A stretch of DNA of 6,600 nt, taken from positions 1 to 6,600 of the forward strand of contig JAMONI010000276.1 of assembly GCA_027065935.1 (NCBI GenBank), in the 5' to 3' direction. The notes below the pieces were generated by a model. It searched no databases, was not told the origin of the DNA, and saw only the letters and a list, made by a program, of their open reading frames with translations. The stretch is from Flavobacteriales bacterium. GTDB taxonomy: Bacteria; Bacteroidota; Bacteroidia; Flavobacteriales; Flavobacteriaceae. The first letter of the stretch is position 1, and each line of letters starts with the position of its first letter. Positions 1-6,266 of the stretch are shown here, one piece after another. A program made the position numbers and the translations under genes.

Positions 1-1163
1 GTAAACTGTTGTTTGTTAATGAGGATACCTTCCATTTTGAAACCGGCTTTTAATGCCAAGGGCACCACGTATTCGTCCAATTTGATTTTGCCGTTACGCA
101 CTTCGCCCACTTCAAAGGCCACGTATCCGCCTTTTTTGGTGATGCGGTAAAGCTCGTGAAAAACGTCCTGCATTACTTTTGTCCATTCGTCGAGGCTGCG
201 TGTGACGGTGATTTTCTTTTCCACCCGCCCGGTATCGATGCCGTTAAACCATGCGCGCAACCAATTGTCCTTGGCGTATTGGACCACGTCCAAAAAGGGC
301 GGGGAAGTTACGGTCAATTGCACCGAATTATCGGGAATTTGCGGTGTACGGCGGGCGTCTTCCGTAAGGAAAAGGGCGGTTTTATGGATTTCTTTCAAGC
401 GCAATTTTTCCTGACGGCTGATGTGTTTGATTAAGGATTTTGTTTTTTTCAAAATCAGGGCTTTTACGTCGCGGTAATCGGGTTGTTGGTCGCGTTGCCT
501 GTTGATTTTGATTTGACGCTCGGGCGATACGGCTTGATTTGGCGGAAGGGTGTAAACCGAAAAAAATCCTTTGGAATGCCCCGTTAAACGGTTGGTCGCC
601 ACCATTCTGATCCATTTGTCCAAATCGTTCAATTCATTGTTTTTCTCCTTCTCCAACAAATAGTTACGCAACGAAACGATTTCGCTTTCCGTATCGGGAT
701 GATAAAACATGGAAAGGTCCATTTCGGCTTTCAAGCCTTTGTAAAAAGGAATGTTTTTCAAGTAATTTTCAAGGGCGTTCCCATCGGGAATAAGCAGACG
801 CGGTTCGCTTAAAATTTTACTCAACGGATTGATGTCGTTGCCGATAATCCGGCGGTTCATTAAAGCCGCTTCGATAACGGTGGTGCCGCGCCCCGAAAAC
901 GGGTCGTAAACGGTGTCGTTTTCTTCGGTTAAACGGGAAATAAAAAAATGCGGCAACTGCGGTTTGAAACACGCCCGGTAGGATACTTCGTGAATGGCGT
1001 TGGCTTGGCGTTGCTTTGCGGTCCAAAATTCATTGATGTATCGGGCAATTCGTTGCGATCCGATTTGCACGTGTTCCACAAGTGTGGCGGAAATTTCTTC
1101 GCCGGGAAAGAGCGAAGGTTGATTTTGATGCAACGAAAAATTTTCTATGTATTTGATAAACAT
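1..1163 (-). CDS. DNA methyltransferase, N4-cytosine/N6-adenine type (C-terminus cut by window edge)
   Basis: This is a SAM-dependent DNA amino-methyltransferase. I translated it by hand: the frame is open from an ATG at 1163 to the left edge, 387 complete codons with no stop. The AdoMet-binding motif I, DPFSGRGTT, lies at residues 87-95, preceded by a motif-X-like segment around FKPQLPHFF (about 67-74) and followed by RIIGNDINP. The catalytic motif IV is TSPPF at residues 286-290 (bases 294-308), and a KKGGYVAFEVGEV stretch follows near 343-355. About 190 residues separate motifs I and IV, room for a target-recognition region. So the order is AdoMet region, spacer, catalytic region. In-frame upstream there is a TAA at 1194-1196 and no other plausible start; an AAGG lies about 10 bases before the ATG. 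It follows ribH by 56 bases in the same direction with no clear promoter between, so it is probably co-transcribed. No restriction enzyme is visible. The (T)SPP(F/Y) motif fits either m4C or m6A, and specificity cannot be read. The family call is firm; the biological role is open. Confidence 0.88.
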   Translation of the reverse strand, partial: MFIKYIENFSLHQNQPSLFPGEEISATLVEHVQIGSQRIARYINEFWTAKQRQANAIHEVSYRACFKPQLPHFFISRLTEENDTVYDPFSGRGTTVIEAALMNRRIIGNDINPLSKILSEPRLLIPDGNALENYLKNIPFYKGLKAEMDLSMFYHPDTESEIVSLRNYLLEKEKNNELNDLDKWIRMVATNRLTGHSKGFFSVYTLPPNQAVSPERQIKINRQRDQQPDYRDVKALILKKTKSLIKHISRQEKLRLKEIHKTALFLTEDARRTPQIPDNSVQLTVTSPPFLDVVQYAKDNWLRAWFNGIDTGRVEKKITVTRSLDEWTKVMQDVFHELYRITKKGGYVAFEVGEVRNGKIKLDEYVVPLALKAGFKMEGILINKQQF

Positions 1164-1219
1164 TCCCGATAAGCCTTTTCGGATACGGATTATTTAAAAA
1201 AATAAAGTTACGAAAAAAA

Positions 1220-1708
1220 TTACGAATTCTTTTTCAACCAAGCCATTTTGATAGCGGCTACGGCACTTTCCACGCCTTTGTTGCCGTGTTTTCCGCCGCT
1301 GCGGTCGATGGCTTGTTGTTTATTGTCGTCGGTGAGGACGCAGAAAATAACGGGGGTATCGTTAAGGACGTTTAAATCTTTAATGCCTTGGGCGGTGGCT
1401 TGCGATACAAATTCAAAGTGGGGGGTTTCGCCGCGGATGATACTTCCTATGGCAATGATGGCATCGATAAAAATGTTTTTTTGCATACGTTTTACGCCGT
1501 ATATCAGCTCGAAGCTTCCCGGCACGTGCCATACGGTGATATGGTCTTTTTTAACCCCCAATCGCAACAGTGTTTCCTTGGCGCCTTGAAGCAGTTTTTC
1601 GGTGATGTCGGGGTTCCATTCCGACACGACGATTCCGATGCGAAATTCGGAAGCGTCGGGCAGGTGGCTTTCGTCGTAATAAGATAAGTTTTTATGTTCG
1701 GTTGCCAT
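1220..1708 (-). CDS. ribH: 6,7-dimethyl-8-ribityllumazine synthase
   Basis: RibH condenses 5-amino-6-(ribitylamino)uracil with 3,4-dihydroxy-2-butanone 4-phosphate to form 6,7-dimethyl-8-ribityllumazine, the penultimate step of riboflavin synthesis, in the cytoplasm. The 162-residue length is normal for the family. Visible hallmarks are SEWNPDIT (29-36, the substrate-ring binding loop, here with W then N), VPGSFEL (62-68), GSIIRGETPHFEFV (88-101) with the catalytic-type histidine at H97, PVIFCVLT (119-126), and GNKGVESA (142-149). These positions cover the expected active site, so the enzyme should be functional. The start ATG shares one base with the stop of the upstream TPR gene (TAATG), which suggests translational coupling. 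No FMN-riboswitch-like leader can lie directly upstream because the TPR coding sequence abuts the start. The other rib genes are not in the window, so this copy is dispersed from them, as is common in Bacteroidota. Confidence 0.97.
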   Translation of the reverse strand: MATEHKNLSYYDESHLPDASEFRIGIVVSEWNPDITEKLLQGAKETLLRLGVKKDHITVWHVPGSFELIYGVKRMQKNIFIDAIIAIGSIIRGETPHFEFVSQATAQGIKDLNVLNDTPVIFCVLTDDNKQQAIDRSGGKHGNKGVESAVAAIKMAWLKKNS

Positions 1709-2499
1709 TACTGACCGTATTGTGCTTCGGCAAGATAGATTTTGGCATCTTCCACATAAGCGGACTTGGGAAAATCTTCCACAACCCGCCGGAAATATTT
1801 TTCGGCTTTATCCAAATAATCTTTTTCGCCTTTGTCTTTGTAGAGCGCCAAAGCGGTTTTTCCGGCTTTCATTAAAAACATGGGGGTGGTGAAATCATTG
1901 GACGAAAAACCGGAGGCTTTTTCATAATATTCCAAGGCTTCTTCGGGTTGGTCCAATTGTAAGAACGAGTCGCCTATTACGCCGTAAGCCAACGGTTGTA
2001 GGATTTCGTCTTTGGTTTTGAATTTACCCAGTTCGCTGATGGCTTTGTCGAATTCGCCCAAATGGTAGTATGCAACTCCGGCATAGTAACGGGCTAATTT
2101 ACCCGATGGCGTTCCGCCGTATTCGTCGATGATGTCCAAAAAGCCGTATTTTCCTTCGCTTCCTTCAAGGGCTTTTTGAAAAAGGTCTTTTTTGATGGCC
2201 GGGTCGGTTTCGTTGACGGCTTTTTCAAACAAACTTTGTGCGACATACATCTCGTTGGCCGCCTCCATTCGTTTGGGTACCACCACGTTGGTGTGGTAAT
2301 AATAATAACCCACCACTGCCAACGCAATAAGGCCTATCGCGGCAAAAATTTTATTTTGATATTTTTCGAGAAATTTTTCCGATTTGATAACGATATCGTC
2401 GGCACCTTCCAAACTTTTGGCCACTAAACTTTCTTCTTTGACTTTGTCAAATCCGGTTTTTCTGACTTTCTTATATCCTTTTTTCTTATAAGTCGCCAT
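1708..2499 (-). CDS. Membrane-anchored tetratricopeptide repeat protein (YfgM-like architecture)
   Basis: The 263-residue protein has a strongly basic N-terminus (MATYKKKGYKKVRKTG), an amphipathic stretch, one transmembrane helix at about residues 50-67, and then a soluble region of helical hairpins. TPR-like units are seen at about 135-160 (ARYYAGVAYYHLGEFDKAI), 170-200 (GDSFLQLDQPEEALEYYEKA) and 205-245 (ending in a KAEKYFRRVVEDFPKSAY repeat). The layout, cytoplasmic basic tail plus one helix plus TPRs outside the membrane, resembles YfgM/YbgF-type scaffold proteins that assist periplasmic or envelope proteins; the precise partner is unknown. I chose the ATG at 2499 although the frame stays open 43 codons further upstream. 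The 2499 start gives the MATYKK N-terminus typical of these proteins, and a TAnnTTTG promoter (2523-2530) lies inside the longer version. The stop overlaps the ribH start by one base, so the two are probably expressed together. Confidence 0.86.
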   Translation of the reverse strand: MATYKKKGYKKVRKTGFDKVKEESLVAKSLEGADDIVIKSEKFLEKYQNKIFAAIGLIALAVVGYYYYHTNVVVPKRMEAANEMYVAQSLFEKAVNETDPAIKKDLFQKALEGSEGKYGFLDIIDEYGGTPSGKLARYYAGVAYYHLGEFDKAISELGKFKTKDEILQPLAYGVIGDSFLQLDQPEEALEYYEKASGFSSNDFTTPMFLMKAGKTALALYKDKGEKDYLDKAEKYFRRVVEDFPKSAYVEDAKIYLAEAQYGQ

Positions 2500-2522
2500 A
2501 ATGCTTTGATTTCTAACGATTG

Positions 2523-2554
2523 CAAAGATACAATTTCGACAGGATTTTGCCAAA
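2523..2554 (-). promoter_or_regulatory. Bacteroidota-type promoter for the TPR-ribH operon
   Basis: On the minus strand, TTTG (2554-2551) is followed after 20 bases by TATCTTTG (2530-2523), matching the known Bacteroidota -33/-7 consensus TTTG and TAnnTTTG. The -7 element ends 23 bases before the ATG at 2499, so the leader would be short, under about 20 bases. No Shine-Dalgarno sequence stands out. This is the best promoter match in the window. Confidence 0.75.
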
Positions 2555-2596
2555 AAATGTTTTACGGACATTAAACCCGCCGGTCTTTTCAAATAT

Positions 2597-2624
2597 TTTG
2601 TTCCCGGGCATTTTCGTATCTTTA
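2597..2624 (+). promoter_or_regulatory. Probable Bacteroidota-type promoter for purB
   Basis: TTTG at 2597-2600 is followed after 16 bases by TATCTTTA at 2617-2624, one base off the TAnnTTTG consensus. The spacing is shorter than the usual 19-21. The -7 element ends 22 bases before the purB ATG, nearly the same distance as for the divergent TPR gene. I see no PurR-box-like palindrome beside it. Confidence 0.55.
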
Positions 2625-2646
2625 GCAAAACAAAATAAAACCGTTT

Positions 2647-3990
2647 ATGTCATTTTTAAACGAACTGACCGCCATTTCGCCCGTTGACGGTCGATACCGG
2701 GAAAGAGTGAAATCTCTGTCCGATTTCTTCTCGGAATTTGCCTTGATAAAATATCGTGTGCGCGTCGAAATCGAGTATTTTATTGCCTTGTGTGAACTTC
2801 CATTGCCTCAATTACAAAGTGTCGATTATTCGTATTTTGATAAGCTTCGAAGCATTTATAAGGATTTTTCGTTGGAAGATGCCCGGCATATTAAGGAAAT
2901 AGAACGAACGACCAATCACGACGTTAAGGCCGTGGAGTATTTTGTCAAGCGAAAGTTCGACCGGGCGGGTTTGTCGGATTACAAGGAATTTGTTCATTTC
3001 GGTCTTACTTCACAAGATATCAACAATACCGCAATTCCCCTGTCCGTAAAAGACGCCATGCGGGTTTATTATCAAAAATTGGATGCGGTTATTGAAAAAC
3101 TCGAACATCTTGCCGGTGAATGGAAGCACATTCCCATGCTGGCACGCACGCACGGACAACCCGCCTCGCCTACCAGATTGGGAAAGGAAATCAAGGTTTT
3201 TGCAGAACGGTTACGCCAACAAAAACACTTGCTCGGGCAAGTTCCTTTTGCCGCCAAATTCGGCGGGGCTACCGGAAACTTCAATGCCCATTATGCGGCT
3301 TATCCGCAAGTGGATTGGAAAAAGTTCGGGAAAAATTTCGTAGAAAAAAAACTGGGGTTGCATTATTCGTTTCCCACCACGCAAATCGAACATTACGACC
3401 ATTTGGCGGCCCTTTTCGACGCACTTAAGCGTATCAATGTGATTTTGATAGATTTGAACAGGGATTTCTGGACATATATCGCTATGGATTACTTCAAGCA
3501 ACAAATAAATCCCGCCGAAGTAGGCTCGTCGGCCATGCCCCACAAAGTCAATCCCATTGATTTTGAAAACAGTGAAGGAAATCTGGGCATTGCCAACGCC
3601 GTGTTTTCTCACTTGTCGGCCAAACTTCCCGTTTCACGCTTGCAACGCGACTTGACCGACTCTACCGTTACCAGAAACATCGGCGTCCCTTTTGCTCATA
3701 CGTTCATTGCATTATCGTCAACCTTGAAAGGCTTAAATAAATTACAATTGAACAAAGAGGCTATCGATAAGGATTTGGAGGCAAACTGGACGGTGGTCGC
3801 CGAAGCCATCCAAACGATTTTGCGACGTGAGGGATACCCCGAGCCTTATGAAGCCTTAAAGGAACTTACGCGAACCGGAAGGAAAATCAACCGGGAGGCA
3901 TTGGTCCGTTTCATCGAAAGCTTGGAGATTTCCGGCCGGCTAAAAGAAGAACTAAAAAAAATCACACCGCACAACTATACCGGCATTTGA
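2647..3990 (+). CDS. purB: Adenylosuccinate lyase
   Basis: PurB catalyses two fumarate-releasing steps of purine synthesis: SAICAR to AICAR, and adenylosuccinate to AMP. It is a cytoplasmic homotetramer of the fumarase/aspartase superfamily. The 447 residues fit the E. coli-like PurB subgroup (about 456), including the N-terminal LTAISPVDGRY (7-17). Active-site blocks are TTNHDVKAVEYF (88-99, H91), TSQDINN (121-127), ARTHGQPASPTRLGKE (166-181, H169), and the superfamily signature GSSAMPHKVNPIDFEN (293-308), whose mobile loop carries the catalytic serine (S294 or S295). All key residues are present, so it should be active. The start follows a -7 element by 22 bases, and its N-terminus aligns with the family. 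It is divergent from the TPR-ribH operon. The downstream OsmC gene lies 65 bases away and has its own -7 element; no terminator hairpin separates them, so read-through is possible. Confidence 0.98.
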   Translation: MSFLNELTAISPVDGRYRERVKSLSDFFSEFALIKYRVRVEIEYFIALCELPLPQLQSVDYSYFDKLRSIYKDFSLEDARHIKEIERTTNHDVKAVEYFVKRKFDRAGLSDYKEFVHFGLTSQDINNTAIPLSVKDAMRVYYQKLDAVIEKLEHLAGEWKHIPMLARTHGQPASPTRLGKEIKVFAERLRQQKHLLGQVPFAAKFGGATGNFNAHYAAYPQVDWKKFGKNFVEKKLGLHYSFPTTQIEHYDHLAALFDALKRINVILIDLNRDFWTYIAMDYFKQQINPAEVGSSAMPHKVNPIDFENSEGNLGIANAVFSHLSAKLPVSRLQRDLTDSTVTRNIGVPFAHTFIALSSTLKGLNKLQLNKEAIDKDLEANWTVVAEAIQTILRREGYPEPYEALKELTRTGRKINREALVRFIESLEISGRLKEELKKITPHNYTGI

Positions 3991-4023
3991 CCCGCAGACG
4001 AAAGCCGTTCGCCCCCGATTTCG

Positions 4024-4031
4024 TATATTTG
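4024..4031 (+). promoter_or_regulatory. Candidate -7 element for the OsmC-family gene
   Basis: TATATTTG matches TAnnTTTG exactly and ends 24 bases before the ATG at 4056, in line with the other promoters here. No TTTG or TTG sits at the expected -33 position; the nearest upstream TTTG, at 3986-3989, is 34 bases away. The support is therefore a single half-site plus spacing. It also argues against a start further upstream. Confidence 0.5.
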
Positions 4032-4055
4032 CTCCCGAATCAAAATACTTTTGTG

Positions 4056-4484
4056 ATGAAAAACGTAAAATTAGTATGGCAACGCGGATTGGCTTTTGAT
4101 GCCTATGCCCCCGGCCAAGAGGCCCCTCTGCACTTGGACGGAGAAGAAAAATTCGGCGGACGCGGTTACGGATACAATGCCAAGCCTTTAATGTTAGTGG
4201 CGCTAGCGGGTTGTACGGGTATGGACGTGGCTTCGTTGATGAAAAAAATGCGTGTGGACGAAAACGTAACCGACTTTACCGTTGACGTGCAAGCCCGTAT
4301 GACCGATGAGCATCCCAAATATTACGACAAGGTTCACGTCACCTATACCTTTAAGGGTAAAGATTTGGACAGGGCCAAACTGTCCAAAGCCGTCGATTTG
4401 TCACGAACGAGATATTGCGGCGTTTACAAGATGTTCGGCAGTTTTGCCGAAGTCAGCCACGAAATCGTTTTTGAAGAAGAATAA
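4056..4484 (+). CDS. OsmC/Ohr-family protein
   Basis: OsmC/Ohr proteins are small cytoplasmic dimers, several of which reduce organic hydroperoxides with a pair of cysteines. This 142-residue protein has the fold's two cysteine sites: C53 in LAGCTGMDVASLMKKMR (start of the central helix) and C121 in SRTRYCGVYKMF (second helix). The N-terminal beta region (KLVWQRGLAFDAY, then APLHLDGEEKFGG) is also typical. The RYCGVYKMF context resembles the YhfA-like subgroup more than classical Ohr, so the substrate and even peroxidase activity are uncertain. I chose ATG 4056. The frame is open upstream to a TTG at 3987 that overlaps the purB stop, but the -7 element at 4024-4031 would lie inside that longer version, and family members begin close to MKNVKLVW. 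A strong terminator follows the stop. Confidence 0.88.
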   Translation: MKNVKLVWQRGLAFDAYAPGQEAPLHLDGEEKFGGRGYGYNAKPLMLVALAGCTGMDVASLMKKMRVDENVTDFTVDVQARMTDEHPKYYDKVHVTYTFKGKDLDRAKLSKAVDLSRTRYCGVYKMFGSFAEVSHEIVFEEE

Positions 4485-4516
4485 ATCTTTTTCATACGGG
4501 TAAGATATGCTTTTGC

Positions 4517-4540
4517 AAGCCGCCTTGCGGCGGCTTTTTT
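4517..4540 (+). terminator. Rho-independent terminator after the OsmC-family gene
   Basis: AAGCCGCC (4517-4524) and GGCGGCTT (4529-4536) form a perfect 8-bp stem around a TTGC loop, running into a T tract at 4535-4540. It lies about 30 bases after the OsmC stop and just before the candidate CBS-gene promoter. The T tract is only on the rightward side, so it should act on rightward transcripts. It is the only clear intrinsic terminator in the window. Confidence 0.9.
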
Positions 4541-4541
4541 A

Positions 4542-4568
4542 TTTGGAACGTTTTTTGTTATATATTTG
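4542..4568 (+). promoter_or_regulatory. Candidate Bacteroidota-type promoter for the CBS-ACT gene
   Basis: TATATTTG at 4561-4568 matches the -7 consensus exactly. The nearest TTTG upstream (4542-4545) is only 15 bases away, shorter than usual, so the -33 part is doubtful. It sits immediately after a strong terminator, exactly where a new transcription unit should start. The -7 ends 19 bases before ATG 4588 but only 10 before ATG 4579. Confidence 0.55.
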
Positions 4569-4587
4569 ACCGAGAGAAATGTTGGTT

Positions 4588-5244
4588 ATGAAGTGGACGG
4601 TGGAACATATCATTCCCGCAAGCGGAAAAATCAAGGCCGGTGAAGTCCTGAACCGTTGCCTCGAAGAACAATTGTCACACTTTCCCGTTGTGGACAACGG
4701 AATTTTCAGAGGGATGATCCGCTGTGAAGACTTGAATGAAGTGGACCCCAACGAACCGGTAAAAAACTTGGATTACTTGTTTGAAAACTTTCATGTTACG
4801 GATTTGCGGGACTGGACCAAACTTTTTTCCGAATTTCTGACCAACGAAACCAACGTTATGCCCGTTTTGGACGAACACGCCCAATACAAGGGGCTTGTCT
4901 TTCTGGAAGATATTTTGTTGGATTTGAGTGAAATACAGGCTTTTACGCAAGAAGGAACCTTGATAAGAGTGTTAAAGGAAAGCAAGGATTTCAGTTTTTT
5001 TCAAGCTGCGCAAATCGTCGAAACCAACGGGGCCAAATTATTAGGAATTTTACTTGTAGAGGAAAATCCCGAAGGCGTTGTGGTCGAGCTGAAAGTGACG
5101 GGCGGAGATGTCAATCGAATTCTGCAGAGTTTTCGCCGTTACGATTACAAAGTACTTTCCGAACACGAAGAAGACCTTCATTTGCAAGAACTCAGAGAAC
5201 ACGCCGATTTTTTAAACAAATACCTTGAAATGGGTAAGGGTTAA
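4588..5244 (+). CDS. CBS-domain pair protein with ACT-like C-terminal domain
   Basis: This protein of about 218 residues has no catalytic domain. Residues 1-118 look like a tandem CBS (Bateman) module: CBS1 about 3-50 (HIIPASGKIKAGEVLNRC, HFPVVDNGIFRGMI) and CBS2 about 68-116 (LTNETNVMPVLDEHAQYKGLVFLEDIL). Residues about 123-192 resemble an ACT-like fold (LIRVLKESKDFSFFQAAQIV, GAKLLGILLVEE, VVVELKVTGGDVNRILQSFRRYDYKVL), and an acidic/helical tail follows. CBS pairs usually bind adenine nucleotides and ACT domains small ligands such as amino acids, so a stand-alone sensor is inferred; ligand and target are unknown. Similar proteins are, to my knowledge, widespread in Flavobacteriia and uncharacterised. 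Start choice: ATG 4588 gives a promoter-to-start spacing like its neighbours, has GAGAG 11 bases upstream, and yields the N-terminus MKWTVEHII expected for the family. ATG 4579, in frame, adds three residues and sits almost on the likely transcription start. The stop interlocks with that of the opposing GT9 gene. Confidence 0.83.
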   Translation: MKWTVEHIIPASGKIKAGEVLNRCLEEQLSHFPVVDNGIFRGMIRCEDLNEVDPNEPVKNLDYLFENFHVTDLRDWTKLFSEFLTNETNVMPVLDEHAQYKGLVFLEDILLDLSEIQAFTQEGTLIRVLKESKDFSFFQAAQIVETNGAKLLGILLVEENPEGVVVELKVTGGDVNRILQSFRRYDYKVLSEHEEDLHLQELREHADFLNKYLEMGKG

Positions 5245-6266
5245 AGTTGTTTTAAAACCGTTTCGGCGATTTGTTCCGGAAGTATATCGTCCCAAATGGT
5301 TTCATAACCTTGGCAAATTTTGTTTCCGTAAACGGAACACGGAAGCATGGGAAACTTTTCCGTATCGGGAAGGATTTGTTGTTCGGAAGTTTGTCCCAAA
5401 GGTGCAAAACCCGCATACGGGTGCGTTACCCCCCACACGGTAACCACCGGCACGCCGAAATTGGCTGCCAAGTGTCCGTTACCGGAGTCCATGGATAACA
5501 TTACGTTTAATCGGCTGATGATTTGTAATTCCCCTTCAAAAGAAAACATACCCGAAAGATTGAAAACGCGTCCCGGGTCGGGATTAACGGCATCTAAAAC
5601 TTTTCGTTCGGCAGGCGCACCGAAAAGCATCACGATGATATCACGGTTATTTTTAAGCATTAATTTTATCGCTTCTTTGGTGCCGCCCAAGGGATATTGC
5701 TTTCCGGTATGCCTGGCCAACGGAGCTACGCCTATGATTTTTGTTCCTTCAAAGGGAGAAAGGAATAATTGTATTTGATTGTCCAATTCGGGTTTTTCGG
5801 GGCGAAAACGGGATAAATCCACATCCAAACCGGCGCTACGAAATACGTCCGCATAGCGCTCGTGTGTGGTCTTTAGCGGTTGTGATTCCGCCAAAGGTTT
5901 TTGAACCAAGCGTTTTTTTTCCGTTCGTCCCTTGTCGATTACATAAACGGGCGTGCCGTTCATCCGGAAAAAAAGGCGTAATACTTTGGTGCGCAACACA
6001 TCGTGCAGGTCGGCTATGAAATCGGGATTTTCTTGCTTGAGTTCTTTAAAAAGTTTATATAAACCGGTAATACCTTTGTAAGTTTTGTCAACCCGGGCGG
6101 GGAAGAATTTTACATTTTTCAGATGACGAAAAACGGGTTCGAAAAACGGGCGCGACACCAACTGCACTTGCACGCCGGGATGGGTTTCCGTTAGTACTTT
6201 CAACACGGGGTAGGTCATAGCTACGTCGCCCAAGGCGGAAAAACGAAAGACCGATATTTTTTTCAT
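5241..6266 (-). CDS. Glycosyltransferase family 9 (heptosyltransferase-like)
   Basis: GT9 enzymes transfer heptose or related sugars from nucleotide-sugar donors to the lipopolysaccharide inner core at the cytoplasmic face of the inner membrane. The 341-residue protein has the GT-B layout. The N-terminal acceptor half begins with RFSALGDVAMTYPVL (8-22; D14 is in the position of the catalytic aspartate of WaaC-type enzymes). The C-terminal donor half has IIGVAPLARHTGKQYP (177-191) and the family signature MDSGNGHLAANFGVPVVTVWG (259-279; D260, H265). A C-terminal pair of cysteines (C310, C318, around PCSVYGNKIC) is also present. There is no transmembrane segment. The exact sugar and acceptor cannot be read from sequence. 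The start overlaps the DUF4254 stop by one base (TAATG), and the pairing supports a joint role in surface-glycan synthesis. The stop overlaps the stop of the convergent CBS gene. Confidence 0.92.
   Translation of the reverse strand: MKKISVFRFSALGDVAMTYPVLKVLTETHPGVQVQLVSRPFFEPVFRHLKNVKFFPARVDKTYKGITGLYKLFKELKQENPDFIADLHDVLRTKVLRLFFRMNGTPVYVIDKGRTEKKRLVQKPLAESQPLKTTHERYADVFRSAGLDVDLSRFRPEKPELDNQIQLFLSPFEGTKIIGVAPLARHTGKQYPLGGTKEAIKLMLKNNRDIIVMLFGAPAERKVLDAVNPDPGRVFNLSGMFSFEGELQIISRLNVMLSMDSGNGHLAANFGVPVVTVWGVTHPYAGFAPLGQTSEQQILPDTEKFPMLPCSVYGNKICQGYETIWDDILPEQIAETVLKQL

Noticed and set aside
156..434. 92-codon plus-strand open frame opposite the methyltransferase
   Set aside because: The minus strand carries catalytic methyltransferase motifs across the same bases, including TSPPF at 294-308.
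1196..1230. A/T-rich stretch with two TTCGTAA copies on the minus strand after ribH, considered as a terminator or repeat
   Set aside because: One copy is the end of the ribH coding sequence, the copies are direct rather than inverted, and no stem-loop forms.
2500..2628. 43-codon N-terminal extension of the TPR protein (ATG at 2628)
   Set aside because: It spans the best promoter in the window (2523-2554), its residues look unlike a conserved domain, and family proteins start at MATYKK-like sequences.
2500..2646. Possible FMN riboswitch ahead of the ribH operon
   Set aside because: The leader from the predicted promoter to the TPR start is only about 20 bases, far too short for an RFN element.
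3211..3612. 133-codon open frame on the minus strand inside purB
   Set aside because: Antisense shadow of a strongly conserved enzyme gene; no recognisable domain and no promoter.
3987..4055. Longer OsmC start (TTG at 3987) overlapping the purB stop
   Set aside because: It contains the -7 element at 4024-4031 and adds 23 residues not seen in the family; ATG 4056 fits better.
5347..5778. 143-codon open frame on the plus strand inside the GT9 gene
   Set aside because: Antisense shadow; the GT9 frame explains the sequence fully and the product has no recognisable features.
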